This document shows positions 19,147-26,030 of a stretch of 64,000 bases of DNA, in pieces. The notes under the pieces were generated by a model. The model ran no database searches, was not told the origin of the DNA, and saw only the letters and a list, made by a program, of their open reading frames with translations. The stretch comes from Paenibacillus sanguinis 2301083 = DSM 16941 (GTDB lineage Bacteria > Bacillota > Bacilli > Paenibacillales > Paenibacillaceae): contig NZ_KB895376.1 of NCBI RefSeq assembly GCF_000374825.1, positions 623,460 through 687,459 on the forward strand, given 5' to 3'. The translations under genes and the position numbers were made by a program. Every line of letters begins with the position of its first letter. The first letter of the stretch is position 1.

Positions 19147-20232
19147 ATGAAACCGAAATATCAGATTATCCTGGAGGAGATTCGTAGCGAAATTCTCTCG
19201 GGCACCTATAATGTGGGCGAGCAGATTCCCACCGAGTCCGCACTGCAAGACAAATATAATGTAAGCCGGCAGACTGTACGCAAGGCTATATTGGAATTAT
19301 CTAATGAGGGTTTTCTGAGAAGCGAGAAAGGGTCAGGAACCTATGTCAGCAATCAATACCGTACCAAGGCTGGTGGAAATAACAACAATCGATCCATCGG
19401 CGTGATTACCACTTATATCTCCGACTATATCTTCCCGTCTATTATTCGAGGTATTGAGGGGCGGCTTAATGAGGACAATTATTCCCTGCTGCTAGCCAGC
19501 ACCAACAATGATGTGGCTCAGGAGAAGAAGGCACTGGAGATGATGTTGTCCTATGGTGTGGACGGCTTGATTGTGGAGCCCACCAAGAGCAACCTGTACA
19601 ATCCTAACATTGCTTACTATCTATCCTTTAAGGAACAGAATGTTCCTTTTATTATGATTAATGCTTATTATGAGGAGCTTGAGGTGCCCTTCTTCTGTCT
19701 GGATGATGTTCAGTCCAGCTATCTCGCCACCCAGGAGCTTATCTCTAAGGGCCATACCCAAATCGGCATTATTGCCAAGATGGATGATCTACAGGGGAAA
19801 TACCGGATGAAGGGCTATATCAAAGCGCTTGGAGAGGCCAAACTGCATTTTCACCCGGAGCAGGTCTTATCCTTTAATACAGAAACGAAGCAGGAGCTGC
19901 CAACAAATCTGGAGCATTTTCTCACCTCTAATCGGGAGAGCCTGACCGCCATCGTGTGCTACAACGACGAAGTAGGGCTTGAAGTGGTCCATGCCTGCAA
20001 ACGGATGAATATTTCCATTCCTGACGAGCTGTCCCTGATCGGGCAGGACAATTCCTATATGGCGAAGAATGCCGGGATCAAGCTGACGACACTAACCCAC
20101 CCGCAGGAGCAAATGGGTCGGGATGCCGCGGATTGGGTTATCAAGAAGCTGCAAGGGAAAAAGGATTTGCGCAGCTCTAACTATTATCAGCCTGTGCTGA
20201 TTGCAGGGGAAACGGTGAAGGAGCTAAAATGA
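19147..20232 (+). CDS. araR: Arabinose operon repressor AraR (GntR/LacI chimeric family)
   Basis: A 361-residue transcription factor. An N-terminal GntR winged helix (IRSEILSGTYNVGEQIPTES, then YNVSRQTVRKAILELSNEGF) is fused to a LacI-type periplasmic-binding-like effector domain beginning SIGVITTYISDYIFPSIIRG near residue 83. The fusion is diagnostic of AraR, which binds L-arabinose. It is divergent from the ara catabolic genes, and the gap holds AraR-like operators, so it probably represses both directions. A ribosome site (GAAAGAAGTGA) precedes ATG 19147. Confidence 0.94.
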   Translation: MKPKYQIILEEIRSEILSGTYNVGEQIPTESALQDKYNVSRQTVRKAILELSNEGFLRSEKGSGTYVSNQYRTKAGGNNNNRSIGVITTYISDYIFPSIIRGIEGRLNEDNYSLLLASTNNDVAQEKKALEMMLSYGVDGLIVEPTKSNLYNPNIAYYLSFKEQNVPFIMINAYYEELEVPFFCLDDVQSSYLATQELISKGHTQIGIIAKMDDLQGKYRMKGYIKALGEAKLHFHPEQVLSFNTETKQELPTNLEHFLTSNRESLTAIVCYNDEVGLEVVHACKRMNISIPDELSLIGQDNSYMAKNAGIKLTTLTHPQEQMGRDAADWVIKKLQGKKDLRSSNYYQPVLIAGETVKELK

Positions 20233-20308
20233 CCTCAACCTTTAGCTGACGTGACGTTCAAAGTTGGCTGATTACATGTTTATTATGGCTCGAAACCAAA
20301 ATCAATGC

Positions 20309-20557
20309 TTATTTCTTCTTGTGTGCAGTAATAATTGTATAACTATTCGCGTTAACCGTTATGATACAATCTTCCACACTAACATACCAATTTTTCCCGT
20401 TTCGCGTAATAATCCTTTTAGGAGATTGTATTTTAGATTTACACCATTGAACAACATTGTCTGTATTCAAAGAGAGATTTCTTTTTATTCTCATCATACC
20501 TAGCTCTGTCGTATGTAGTTTTTCTAAATTATCGATTAATTCGTTACACGCTTCCAT
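20309..20557 (-). CDS. DUF3781 family protein
   Basis: A small cytoplasmic protein of 82 residues. The pattern LHTTELGMMRIKRNLSL, followed by VVQWCKSKI and a lysine-rich end, matches DUF3781. No catalytic residues are recognisable and the function is unknown. It stands alone, convergent with araR (76 bases apart). The start at 20557 is a reasonable ATG with AGGGATGG upstream. Confidence 0.7.
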   Translation of the reverse strand: MEACNELIDNLEKLHTTELGMMRIKRNLSLNTDNVVQWCKSKIQSPKRIITRNGKNWYVSVEDCIITVNANSYTIITAHKKK

Positions 20558-20680
20558 TTCTTAACCATCCCTATATATACAGTTTGCAATCAAACTACCA
20601 TTTCACCTGAAGCGCCATTTCTTTCAGCGACCCGGAAGCCATTAAAAACTTCTTATATAAAGGTAAGATCTTCATCTTCA

Positions 20681-20805
20681 AAGTCGTTTTCTCCGAAAAC
20701 GTGTAGCTCCGCTACTCAGTCACCGGCTTCATCGGGGCTCAAGCGTTTTGAAAAAACGAACATCGGAAGCCTAAACCTCGGTACTGTAAACCCGACTTTT
20801 TGAAC
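20681..20805 (+). repeat. Dispersed intergenic repeat, copy B (right half)
   Basis: Shares with copy A the blocks GCTACTCAGTC, CTCAAGCGTTTTGAAAAAAC, ACATCGGAAGC and the right terminus CTTTTTGAACACGCACTT. Its left part, AGTCGTTTTCTCCGAAAACG, matches the end of copy C instead. The left terminus GTTCAAAAAG is missing, so this looks like a truncated copy. It lies in the gene-free stretch 20558-21302. Confidence 0.7.
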
Positions 20806-20985
20806 ACGCACTTATAGGGAAAAACTCAAACTGTTGAGAAAGGGCGTAACGTACCATTTATACGGAGAAGAACCCTTATAAGCTAAGGGCTTTTCTATCC
20901 GAGATGTACAGAAAACCAAATTTCTCAACAATCTGAAAAACTCCCGTTAAATGGCTCAAATCCGCCAGAAATCGGGGATTTATAT

Positions 20986-21109
20986 GGATTTCCTCATGCT
21001 AATCATTATGAAATGGTCGATTTTTGGGAAAAAGCCCAAAATTAACATGAGGATTTCCCGTTATATGTGATATTTGGTGAAATACAGGCGAATTAGCATG
21101 AGGATTTCC
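20986..21109. repeat. Short repeated motif, three copies of an ATTAGCATGAGGATTTCC type
   Basis: AATTAACATGAGGATTTCC (21040-21058) and AATTAGCATGAGGATTTCC (21091-21109) are direct repeats 51 bases apart, each followed by CCGTTA or CGGTTA. An inverted version, GGATTTCCTCATGCTAATC, is at 20986-21004. They occupy the AT-rich gene-free stretch after repeat B; no coding frame was supported in 20820-21300. Confidence 0.65.
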
Positions 21110-21302
21110 GGTTAGAGGTATATTCGTTTTGCTTCATTATTTATATGCGAAAATCCTCTGGCCGATAAATTGTCGCAAAAACTATATTCAGCATGGTTAA
21201 AGCATATGTCAATGATGCGGGCACGCTTGGGCAAAAGAAAAGCGCTAGAATTTGAAATCCTAACGCACATTACTGGTTTTGGCCTAAAGCTGATAACTTA
21301 TA

Positions 21303-22028
21303 TTAAAAAGGATTAGTTGCGATAAAAGATGCCGACTTCACATACACGCGCGGATGAAGCTTAAGCTGGCTAACAATAAACTCGGCCAAGTCCTCCGGCT
21401 GGATGAATTTGGAGTCGCTGTTCTCCTTGATCAGGTTCAGGTCCAAGGCCAGATCGGTTGCCACTGTGCTTGGTGTTAACGCCGAGACACGAATATTGTT
21501 CCGACGCACTTCCTGTGCCAAGGATTCAGTAAAGCCGATAACAGCAAATTTGGATGCACTATACGCGCTGGCGGTAGCCGCCCCGTTCAGGCCATTGGTG
21601 GAGGAAATGTTGATAATATCGCCGCCGTTCTTGGCAATCAGCTGCGGCAGAACGGCCCGAGTGACATAATATGTACCCATCAGGTTCGTATCTATCATAC
21701 CTTTCCACACTTCCGGGTCCATCTCGAGCAGCGTGCCAAAGGTAGCAATCCCCGCATTGTTGATCAAGATATCCGCAGGTCCCAGTTTCTCCTTCAAGGA
21801 TGCAATTGCCGTATCCACCTGTTCCTTGGAAGCAACGTCTACCGCCGCATAGGCAACCTTCACGCCCAGGCTCTCGATTTCCGCCGCAGCATCCTTCAAG
21901 GATGCTTCTGTTCTTGAAATCAGGCCGACATGAACGCCTTCCTTCGCCAATGCAATCGCCGTTGCCTTGCCGATTCCACGGGCTCCGCCGGTTATAATTG
22001 CCACTTTGTCTTTTAACGTTTGTGCCAT
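21303..22028 (-). CDS. Short-chain dehydrogenase/reductase (FabG-like)
   Basis: NAD(P)-dependent oxidoreductase of 241 residues, standard for a classical SDR. Cofactor motif [10 protein letters not shown] lies near residue 12, NNAG near residue 90, and the catalytic Ser/Tyr/Lys in NISSTN and YSASKFA near residues 140-160. It is annotated in related genomes as 3-ketoacyl-ACP reductase, but the substrate is unproven. I chose ATG 22028 ([10 protein letters not shown]), 9 bases from GGAG, rather than GTG 22034. It follows the permease gene on the same strand with a 69-base gap and may be co-transcribed. Confidence 0.9.
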   Translation of the reverse strand: MAQTLKDKVAIITGGARGIGKATAIALAKEGVHVGLISRTEASLKDAAAEIESLGVKVAYAAVDVASKEQVDTAIASLKEKLGPADILINNAGIATFGTLLEMDPEVWKGMIDTNLMGTYYVTRAVLPQLIAKNGGDIINISSTNGLNGAATASAYSASKFAVIGFTESLAQEVRRNNIRVSALTPSTVATDLALDLNLIKENSDSKFIQPEDLAEFIVSQLKLHPRVYVKSASFIATNPF

Positions 22029-22097
22029 CCTCACTGGCTCCTCTCTTTATTCGCATGGTTTATACTTATTCATTATACTACAGCAAAGCCGGTAGAA

Positions 22098-23432
22098 CTA
22101 AATCCGGCGCAGGCTTAGCAGGTAGAGCAGTACGAACCAGAGCGGCGTGAGCAGGAGAGCAGGACGGGTAGCCTCGGCAAACAGCATAATGATGAGAATA
22201 GCCGCAAATAACGCCAGCACAGCGTAGTTGATTCCCGGCGTAAATGGTGCTTTGAACTGCGATTTAGCATGAAGCTCCGGCTTGGATTTCTTATACTTGA
22301 TATGACAAATCAGAATCACACCCCAAACCCAGATAAAGCAGATAGCGCTTATGGTAGTAACGATACCAAAGGCTTGCTCCGGAATCAGCTTGCTTAACAA
22401 GGCTCCCACGGACAGGACTAGCGTAGAGATAAACAGCGCATTGCTTGGCACATGATTACGGTTCAGCTTTGCCAGCTTTGCCGGTGCCTGTTGGTTTCTG
22501 CCCAGGTTATACAGGATGCGGCTGGTCGAGAACATGCCACTGTTGCAGGCCGAAGCGGCCGAGGTCAAAACGACAAAGTTAATCACGCCCGCAGCCAGCG
22601 GTATCCCAACCAATGTAAAGGTTTTGACGAACGGGCTTTCAGAAGCGCTAAGCTGTGTCCAGGGATTAATAGCCAGCAAGGCGATGAGCGCGCCGACGTA
22701 GAAGAACAAAATTCTTAAGGGGATTTTATTGATAGCCGACGGAATATTTTTCTCCGGATTGGAGGTTTCGGCAGCAGATACGCCTACGAGCTCCACCCCC
22801 ACATAAGCAAATACAACCATTTGGAAGGACATCATAAACCCGGTGATTCCATTAGGGAACATGCCGCCATGGCCCCAAATATTGGTTAGGCTTACCGTGC
22901 CCGTATCGGTCTTGAAGCCGATGACCAGTAGAACTGCTCCGATGGCGATTAAGGCCAAAATGGTCACTACCTTAATCAAGGCGAACCAAAACTCCAGTTC
23001 ACCGAAGTTCTTCACGGTTAACAAATTCAGAACAAGCAAGACGAGCAGGCAGATGAGGGCCGGAATCCACTGCGGGATATCAAACCAATATTTGACGTAG
23101 ACTCCTACGGCAATTACATCAGCCATCGCAGTCATAATCCAGCAAAACCAATACGTCCAACCGGTGATGAATGCGGCGCGCGGCCCAAGATAATCCCGGG
23201 CAATATCCGTGAAGGACTGATAGCCCGCTTTGGAGAGCAAGAGCTCCCCTAACGCTCTCATGACAAAAAAGATGGCCATCCCGACGATAAGATATGCGAA
23301 AATGATGGACGGCCCTGCCAATTGAATGGCCTTGCCGGAACCCAGAAACAACCCCGTCCCAATCGTGCCACCGATGGCAATAAGCTGAACATGTCGATTT
23401 TCCAGATTCCTCTGCAATTCTTGTTGTGCCAA
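22098..23432 (-). CDS. cycA: Glycine/D-serine/D-alanine-type amino acid permease (APC family)
   Basis: A membrane transporter of 444 residues with about 12 hydrophobic segments. The APC-family N-terminus RNLENRHVQLIAIGGTIGTG is very close to CycA/AapA permeases. Other markers are GWTYWFCWIMTAMADV near residue 90 and FAYVGVELVGVSAAETSNPE near residue 208. It likely takes up glycine, D-alanine and D-serine with protons. A glycine riboswitch plus terminator in its leader supports glycine as a physiological ligand. Confidence 0.88.
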   Translation of the reverse strand: MAQQELQRNLENRHVQLIAIGGTIGTGLFLGSGKAIQLAGPSIIFAYLIVGMAIFFVMRALGELLLSKAGYQSFTDIARDYLGPRAAFITGWTYWFCWIMTAMADVIAVGVYVKYWFDIPQWIPALICLLVLLVLNLLTVKNFGELEFWFALIKVVTILALIAIGAVLLVIGFKTDTGTVSLTNIWGHGGMFPNGITGFMMSFQMVVFAYVGVELVGVSAAETSNPEKNIPSAINKIPLRILFFYVGALIALLAINPWTQLSASESPFVKTFTLVGIPLAAGVINFVVLTSAASACNSGMFSTSRILYNLGRNQQAPAKLAKLNRNHVPSNALFISTLVLSVGALLSKLIPEQAFGIVTTISAICFIWVWGVILICHIKYKKSKPELHAKSQFKAPFTPGINYAVLALFAAILIIMLFAEATRPALLLTPLWFVLLYLLSLRRI

Positions 23433-23477
23433 AACAAACGCCCCCTTGAGATCGGTAATAAAATGCCCACAAAAAAA

Positions 23478-23500
23478 GAGATTGGAAGGACTCCAATCTC
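23478..23500 (-). terminator. Intrinsic terminator in the cycA leader (expression platform)
   Basis: On the minus strand, GAGATTGGAG-TCC-TTCCAATCTC is followed directly by seven T residues (23477-23471). It lies between the glycine aptamer and the cycA start. This is a textbook transcription-attenuation terminator that the riboswitch would control. Confidence 0.88.
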
Positions 23501-23569
23501 AAGGTCACAAGAATAATAAATAAAGGCTATTATGTGAAATAGAACACATAGTTCATCATTTATTTAATA

Positions 23570-23660
23570 CCCTTCTGTCCTTTTGCCTGAGATTATGAAC
23601 CCTTCGGCGCTGCGGTTGTCCCCACAGTCTCTCCAGAAGCTGCTCCTGCTATAGTGCGAT
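23570..23660 (-). ncRNA. Glycine riboswitch (single visible aptamer) upstream of cycA
   Basis: Minus-strand sequence shows the conserved glycine-aptamer blocks in order: CTGGAGAGACTG, GCGCCGAAGGG, then TCTCAGGCAAAAGGACAG. Only one complete aptamer is evident, so this may be a singlet form with a flanking ghost helix. Downstream lie a candidate alternative stem (CTATGTG/CACATAG, 23528-23550) and the intrinsic terminator. It should couple glycine level to permease transcription; whether it switches on or off needs folding. Confidence 0.9.
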
Positions 23661-23723
23661 CCATAGCGATCATAGCTTACTAATTATTCAGTTTGTATCT
23701 ACCAATGGCTGTCAAGTATTTCA

Positions 23724-23752
23724 ATACTAGTCCCGGGGTGGCATTCTGTCAA
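23724..23752 (-). promoter_or_regulatory. Sigma-A type promoter for the riboswitch-cycA transcript
   Basis: Minus strand TTGACA (23752-23747), a 17-base spacer and TAGTAT (23729-23724) lie about 60 bases upstream of the aptamer. A second TTGACA at 23715-23710 has no good -10 box. Confidence 0.65.
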
Positions 23753-23781
23753 TAACATAGATTTCACTTATCACATAGATT

Positions 23782-24669
23782 TCACTTATAAGCATCAAGT
23801 TGTGCTACCACCCCAATAAATTGTTGGACAAGGGGGGAAATGTTATCCGTTCTCCACGCAATGCTCATATCTATACGAGGGGCATCTCCAGCAATGTCCA
23901 GATAGACAACATCTCGCGCATGTAAATTGGATGCTGAGCTTGGTACGATGCTAACGCCTAGCCCTGCCGCCACAAGGCTAATCGCAGTTTGGATTTCCTT
24001 CACACTCTGACGAATGATCGGGCTGAAGCCGGCCTGATGGCATTTCGCTACAATATCGTCATGCCAGCTTGGCCAAATCGCCCTCTCCAGCAAGATAAAT
24101 TGCTCGGCACTCAATTCCTCCATAGACACCGAAGTGTGCTGTCCCAAGGGATGCAACTTGGGTACAACGGCAACACACAACTCTTGATGGACGGACAGGA
24201 ACGACAACAGATGATCATCAACTGGTGTTCTGACAAAACCGATATCGATATCTTTTCTATGAAATGCTTCAATTTGCATAGGAGTAGGCATTTCATGAAG
24301 AACCATATCAACATGAGGGTATTGCTCTTGAAAAGCACGAACAACGACAGGCAGAATATCGTATGACGCCGATCCGACAAACCCCAGCACCAATCTGCCC
24401 TCAAGCCCCATATGGGCCCTTATTGCCGCTGACTTGGCTTGTTCAAGCTGGACAAGCGCATAACGAGCCTCCTGCAAGAAGACCTTCCCTGCCTCGGTTA
24501 GCTCTACATGCCGTTTCGACCTCTCCAATAACAGGACTCCCAGCTCCTTCTCAAGCTGTATAATCTGTTGGCTTAATGGAGGTTGTGTCATTTGCAAACG
24601 CTTGGCCGCCCGCCCAAAATGCAGTTCTTCCGCTACGGCAATAAAATATTCAATCTGACGTAGTTCCAT
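23782..24669 (-). CDS. LysR family transcriptional regulator
   Basis: A 295-residue regulator. The N-terminal winged helix is classical: MELRQIEYFIAVAEELHFGR, then LQMTQPPLSQQIIQLEKELG at residues 25-44. A substrate-binding domain follows from about residue 90 (RLVLGFVGSASYDILPVVVR). It is divergent from a DMT-family exporter gene, the standard layout in which LysR controls its neighbour. The 187-base gap contains a palindrome suitable as its operator. The effector is unknown. Confidence 0.92.
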   Translation of the reverse strand: MELRQIEYFIAVAEELHFGRAAKRLQMTQPPLSQQIIQLEKELGVLLLERSKRHVELTEAGKVFLQEARYALVQLEQAKSAAIRAHMGLEGRLVLGFVGSASYDILPVVVRAFQEQYPHVDMVLHEMPTPMQIEAFHRKDIDIGFVRTPVDDHLLSFLSVHQELCVAVVPKLHPLGQHTSVSMEELSAEQFILLERAIWPSWHDDIVAKCHQAGFSPIIRQSVKEIQTAISLVAAGLGVSIVPSSASNLHARDVVYLDIAGDAPRIDMSIAWRTDNISPLVQQFIGVVAQLDAYK

Positions 24670-24720
24670 GAGACGTCGTCCTTCCAGTTCAAAAATACAA
24701 TAATCCAGAATTATCTTTAT

Positions 24721-24737
24721 AAGTCGTATTTCGACTT
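24721..24737. promoter_or_regulatory. Candidate LysR operator in the lysR-DMT intergenic region
   Basis: AAGTCG-TATTT-CGACTT is a perfect 6+5+6 inverted repeat about 50 bases upstream of the LysR start and 120 upstream of the transporter. Spacing and AT-rich centre fit a LysR recognition site. Assignment rests on position and symmetry only. Confidence 0.5.
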
Positions 24738-24856
24738 AATAGTACGGTACTTATATATTAGACGACAATAATATTCCGATGTAAAGTATCGATAGTGTAT
24801 TAAAGCGCATTAAACAGAACAGAAAACACAGTTCATCCAAGAAAGGGACGCTTGAT

Positions 24857-25720
24857 ATGAGAATGGCGATGGCCTTGTTATGCCTTGTCTGGGGATTTAA
24901 TTTTGTGATTATGAAATTAGGGAATGGTGCGTTCCCGCCGGTCATGTTTGCCGCCTTGCGATTCCTGACCGGAGCGGTGGTGCTATTTGCCGTGTGCTTG
25001 ATCCGAAAAACCCCGGTGCCTAGGCGTTCTGATATGAAATGGTATATCATCTGCGGACTGCTGCAAACGACTTTTTTTAATATTGCGATTCAAATCTCGC
25101 TCAACTATGTTAGCGCTGGCTTGACCTCCGTTTTGACCTACAGCATGCCGTTGTTTCTGTCGATTATGGCGCATCGCTGGATTCCAGGAGAACGCCTGAC
25201 GCTGCAAAAGACGACGGGGATTGCCGTAGGATTAGCAGGTTTATTCATAGCTATGAATATTCAATCAGGCGGCTCCTTCTGGGCCGTATTGCTAGCGCTT
25301 AGCTCAGCCATTTCTTGGGCAGCAGCTAATCTACTGTTCAAAATAAAGTTAAAGCACGCCGATCCTCTTCAATACACCACCTGGCAAATGGCTATTGGCG
25401 CAGCAGGCTTATGGGCATTTTCGCTTTCTTTTGAACGTGGGAGTGTGCAATGGGGCTTGATGCCGATTATTTATATTCTGTTCTCTGGTATTATTGCCTC
25501 CGCCTTGGCCTTTGTGATGTGGAACCTGATTCTGAGCCGCACCGAAGCCAGCAAGGCATCGGTATCGTTATTGCTTGTGCCTGTTGTGGGTATCCTGTCC
25601 GGGTATATTTTCCTGAATGAAAGCCTTCATCTCGTAACATTAGTAGGAATTTTATTGGTTCTGGCTGGGATATGGATTGTAAATATGAAGCAGATGGGTA
25701 TAAAGAAGGCGTTAAATTAA
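24857..25720 (+). CDS. DMT superfamily transporter (EamA domains)
   Basis: A 287-residue membrane protein with about ten hydrophobic helices and two EamA repeats. Family motifs are ALLCLVWGFNFVIMKLG at the N-terminus, LTSVLTYSMPLFLSIMAHRW near residue 91 and SLLLVPVVGILSGYIFLNES near residue 236. It probably exports an amino acid or small metabolite. It is divergent from a LysR gene and probably under its control. The downstream gap 25721-26030 holds only weak inverted repeats and the laminarinase promoter region. Confidence 0.9.
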   Translation: MRMAMALLCLVWGFNFVIMKLGNGAFPPVMFAALRFLTGAVVLFAVCLIRKTPVPRRSDMKWYIICGLLQTTFFNIAIQISLNYVSAGLTSVLTYSMPLFLSIMAHRWIPGERLTLQKTTGIAVGLAGLFIAMNIQSGGSFWAVLLALSSAISWAAANLLFKIKLKHADPLQYTTWQMAIGAAGLWAFSLSFERGSVQWGLMPIIYILFSGIIASALAFVMWNLILSRTEASKASVSLLLVPVVGILSGYIFLNESLHLVTLVGILLVLAGIWIVNMKQMGIKKALN

Positions 25721-25986
25721 TAAGAAAAACATCTATTGATATACTATCTTTAAAGCCAGACCACGTTAAGCGGTAGTTTTTCTCGCGATTATAGAATTGT
25801 TCAGCTCCGCTCAAAACTTATAAATTCTATAGTCTTTAAATAGACTACGAACAGGCGCAACTGATCAGATGCCAGCTGCGCCTGAGTACCTAATAAGCAA
25901 ATTTGTGACCGGTTCCTTTCTACTTTATAAATTTTTAATATATATTTATCCCTATCATCCAATTATTGCATTTGATAGAATATATA

Positions 25987-26000
25987 TGTAAGCGATTTCT
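25987..26000 (+). promoter_or_regulatory. cre-like catabolite repression site upstream of the laminarinase
   Basis: TGTAAGCGATTTCT matches the CcpA consensus TGWAANCGNTWNCA at all but the last position. It lies about 30 bases upstream of the laminarinase start. Glucose repression of a secreted glucanase would be expected, but binding is not shown. Confidence 0.45.
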
Positions 26001-26030
26001 CATGTTATATCTATCAAAGGAGGATCAAGG

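Noticed and set aside
20820..21302. Gene-free stretch checked for small genes and tRNA
   Set aside because: Contains short repeats and a CCCTTA/TAAGGG hairpin only; no coding frame, tRNA cloverleaf or known riboswitch was recognised.
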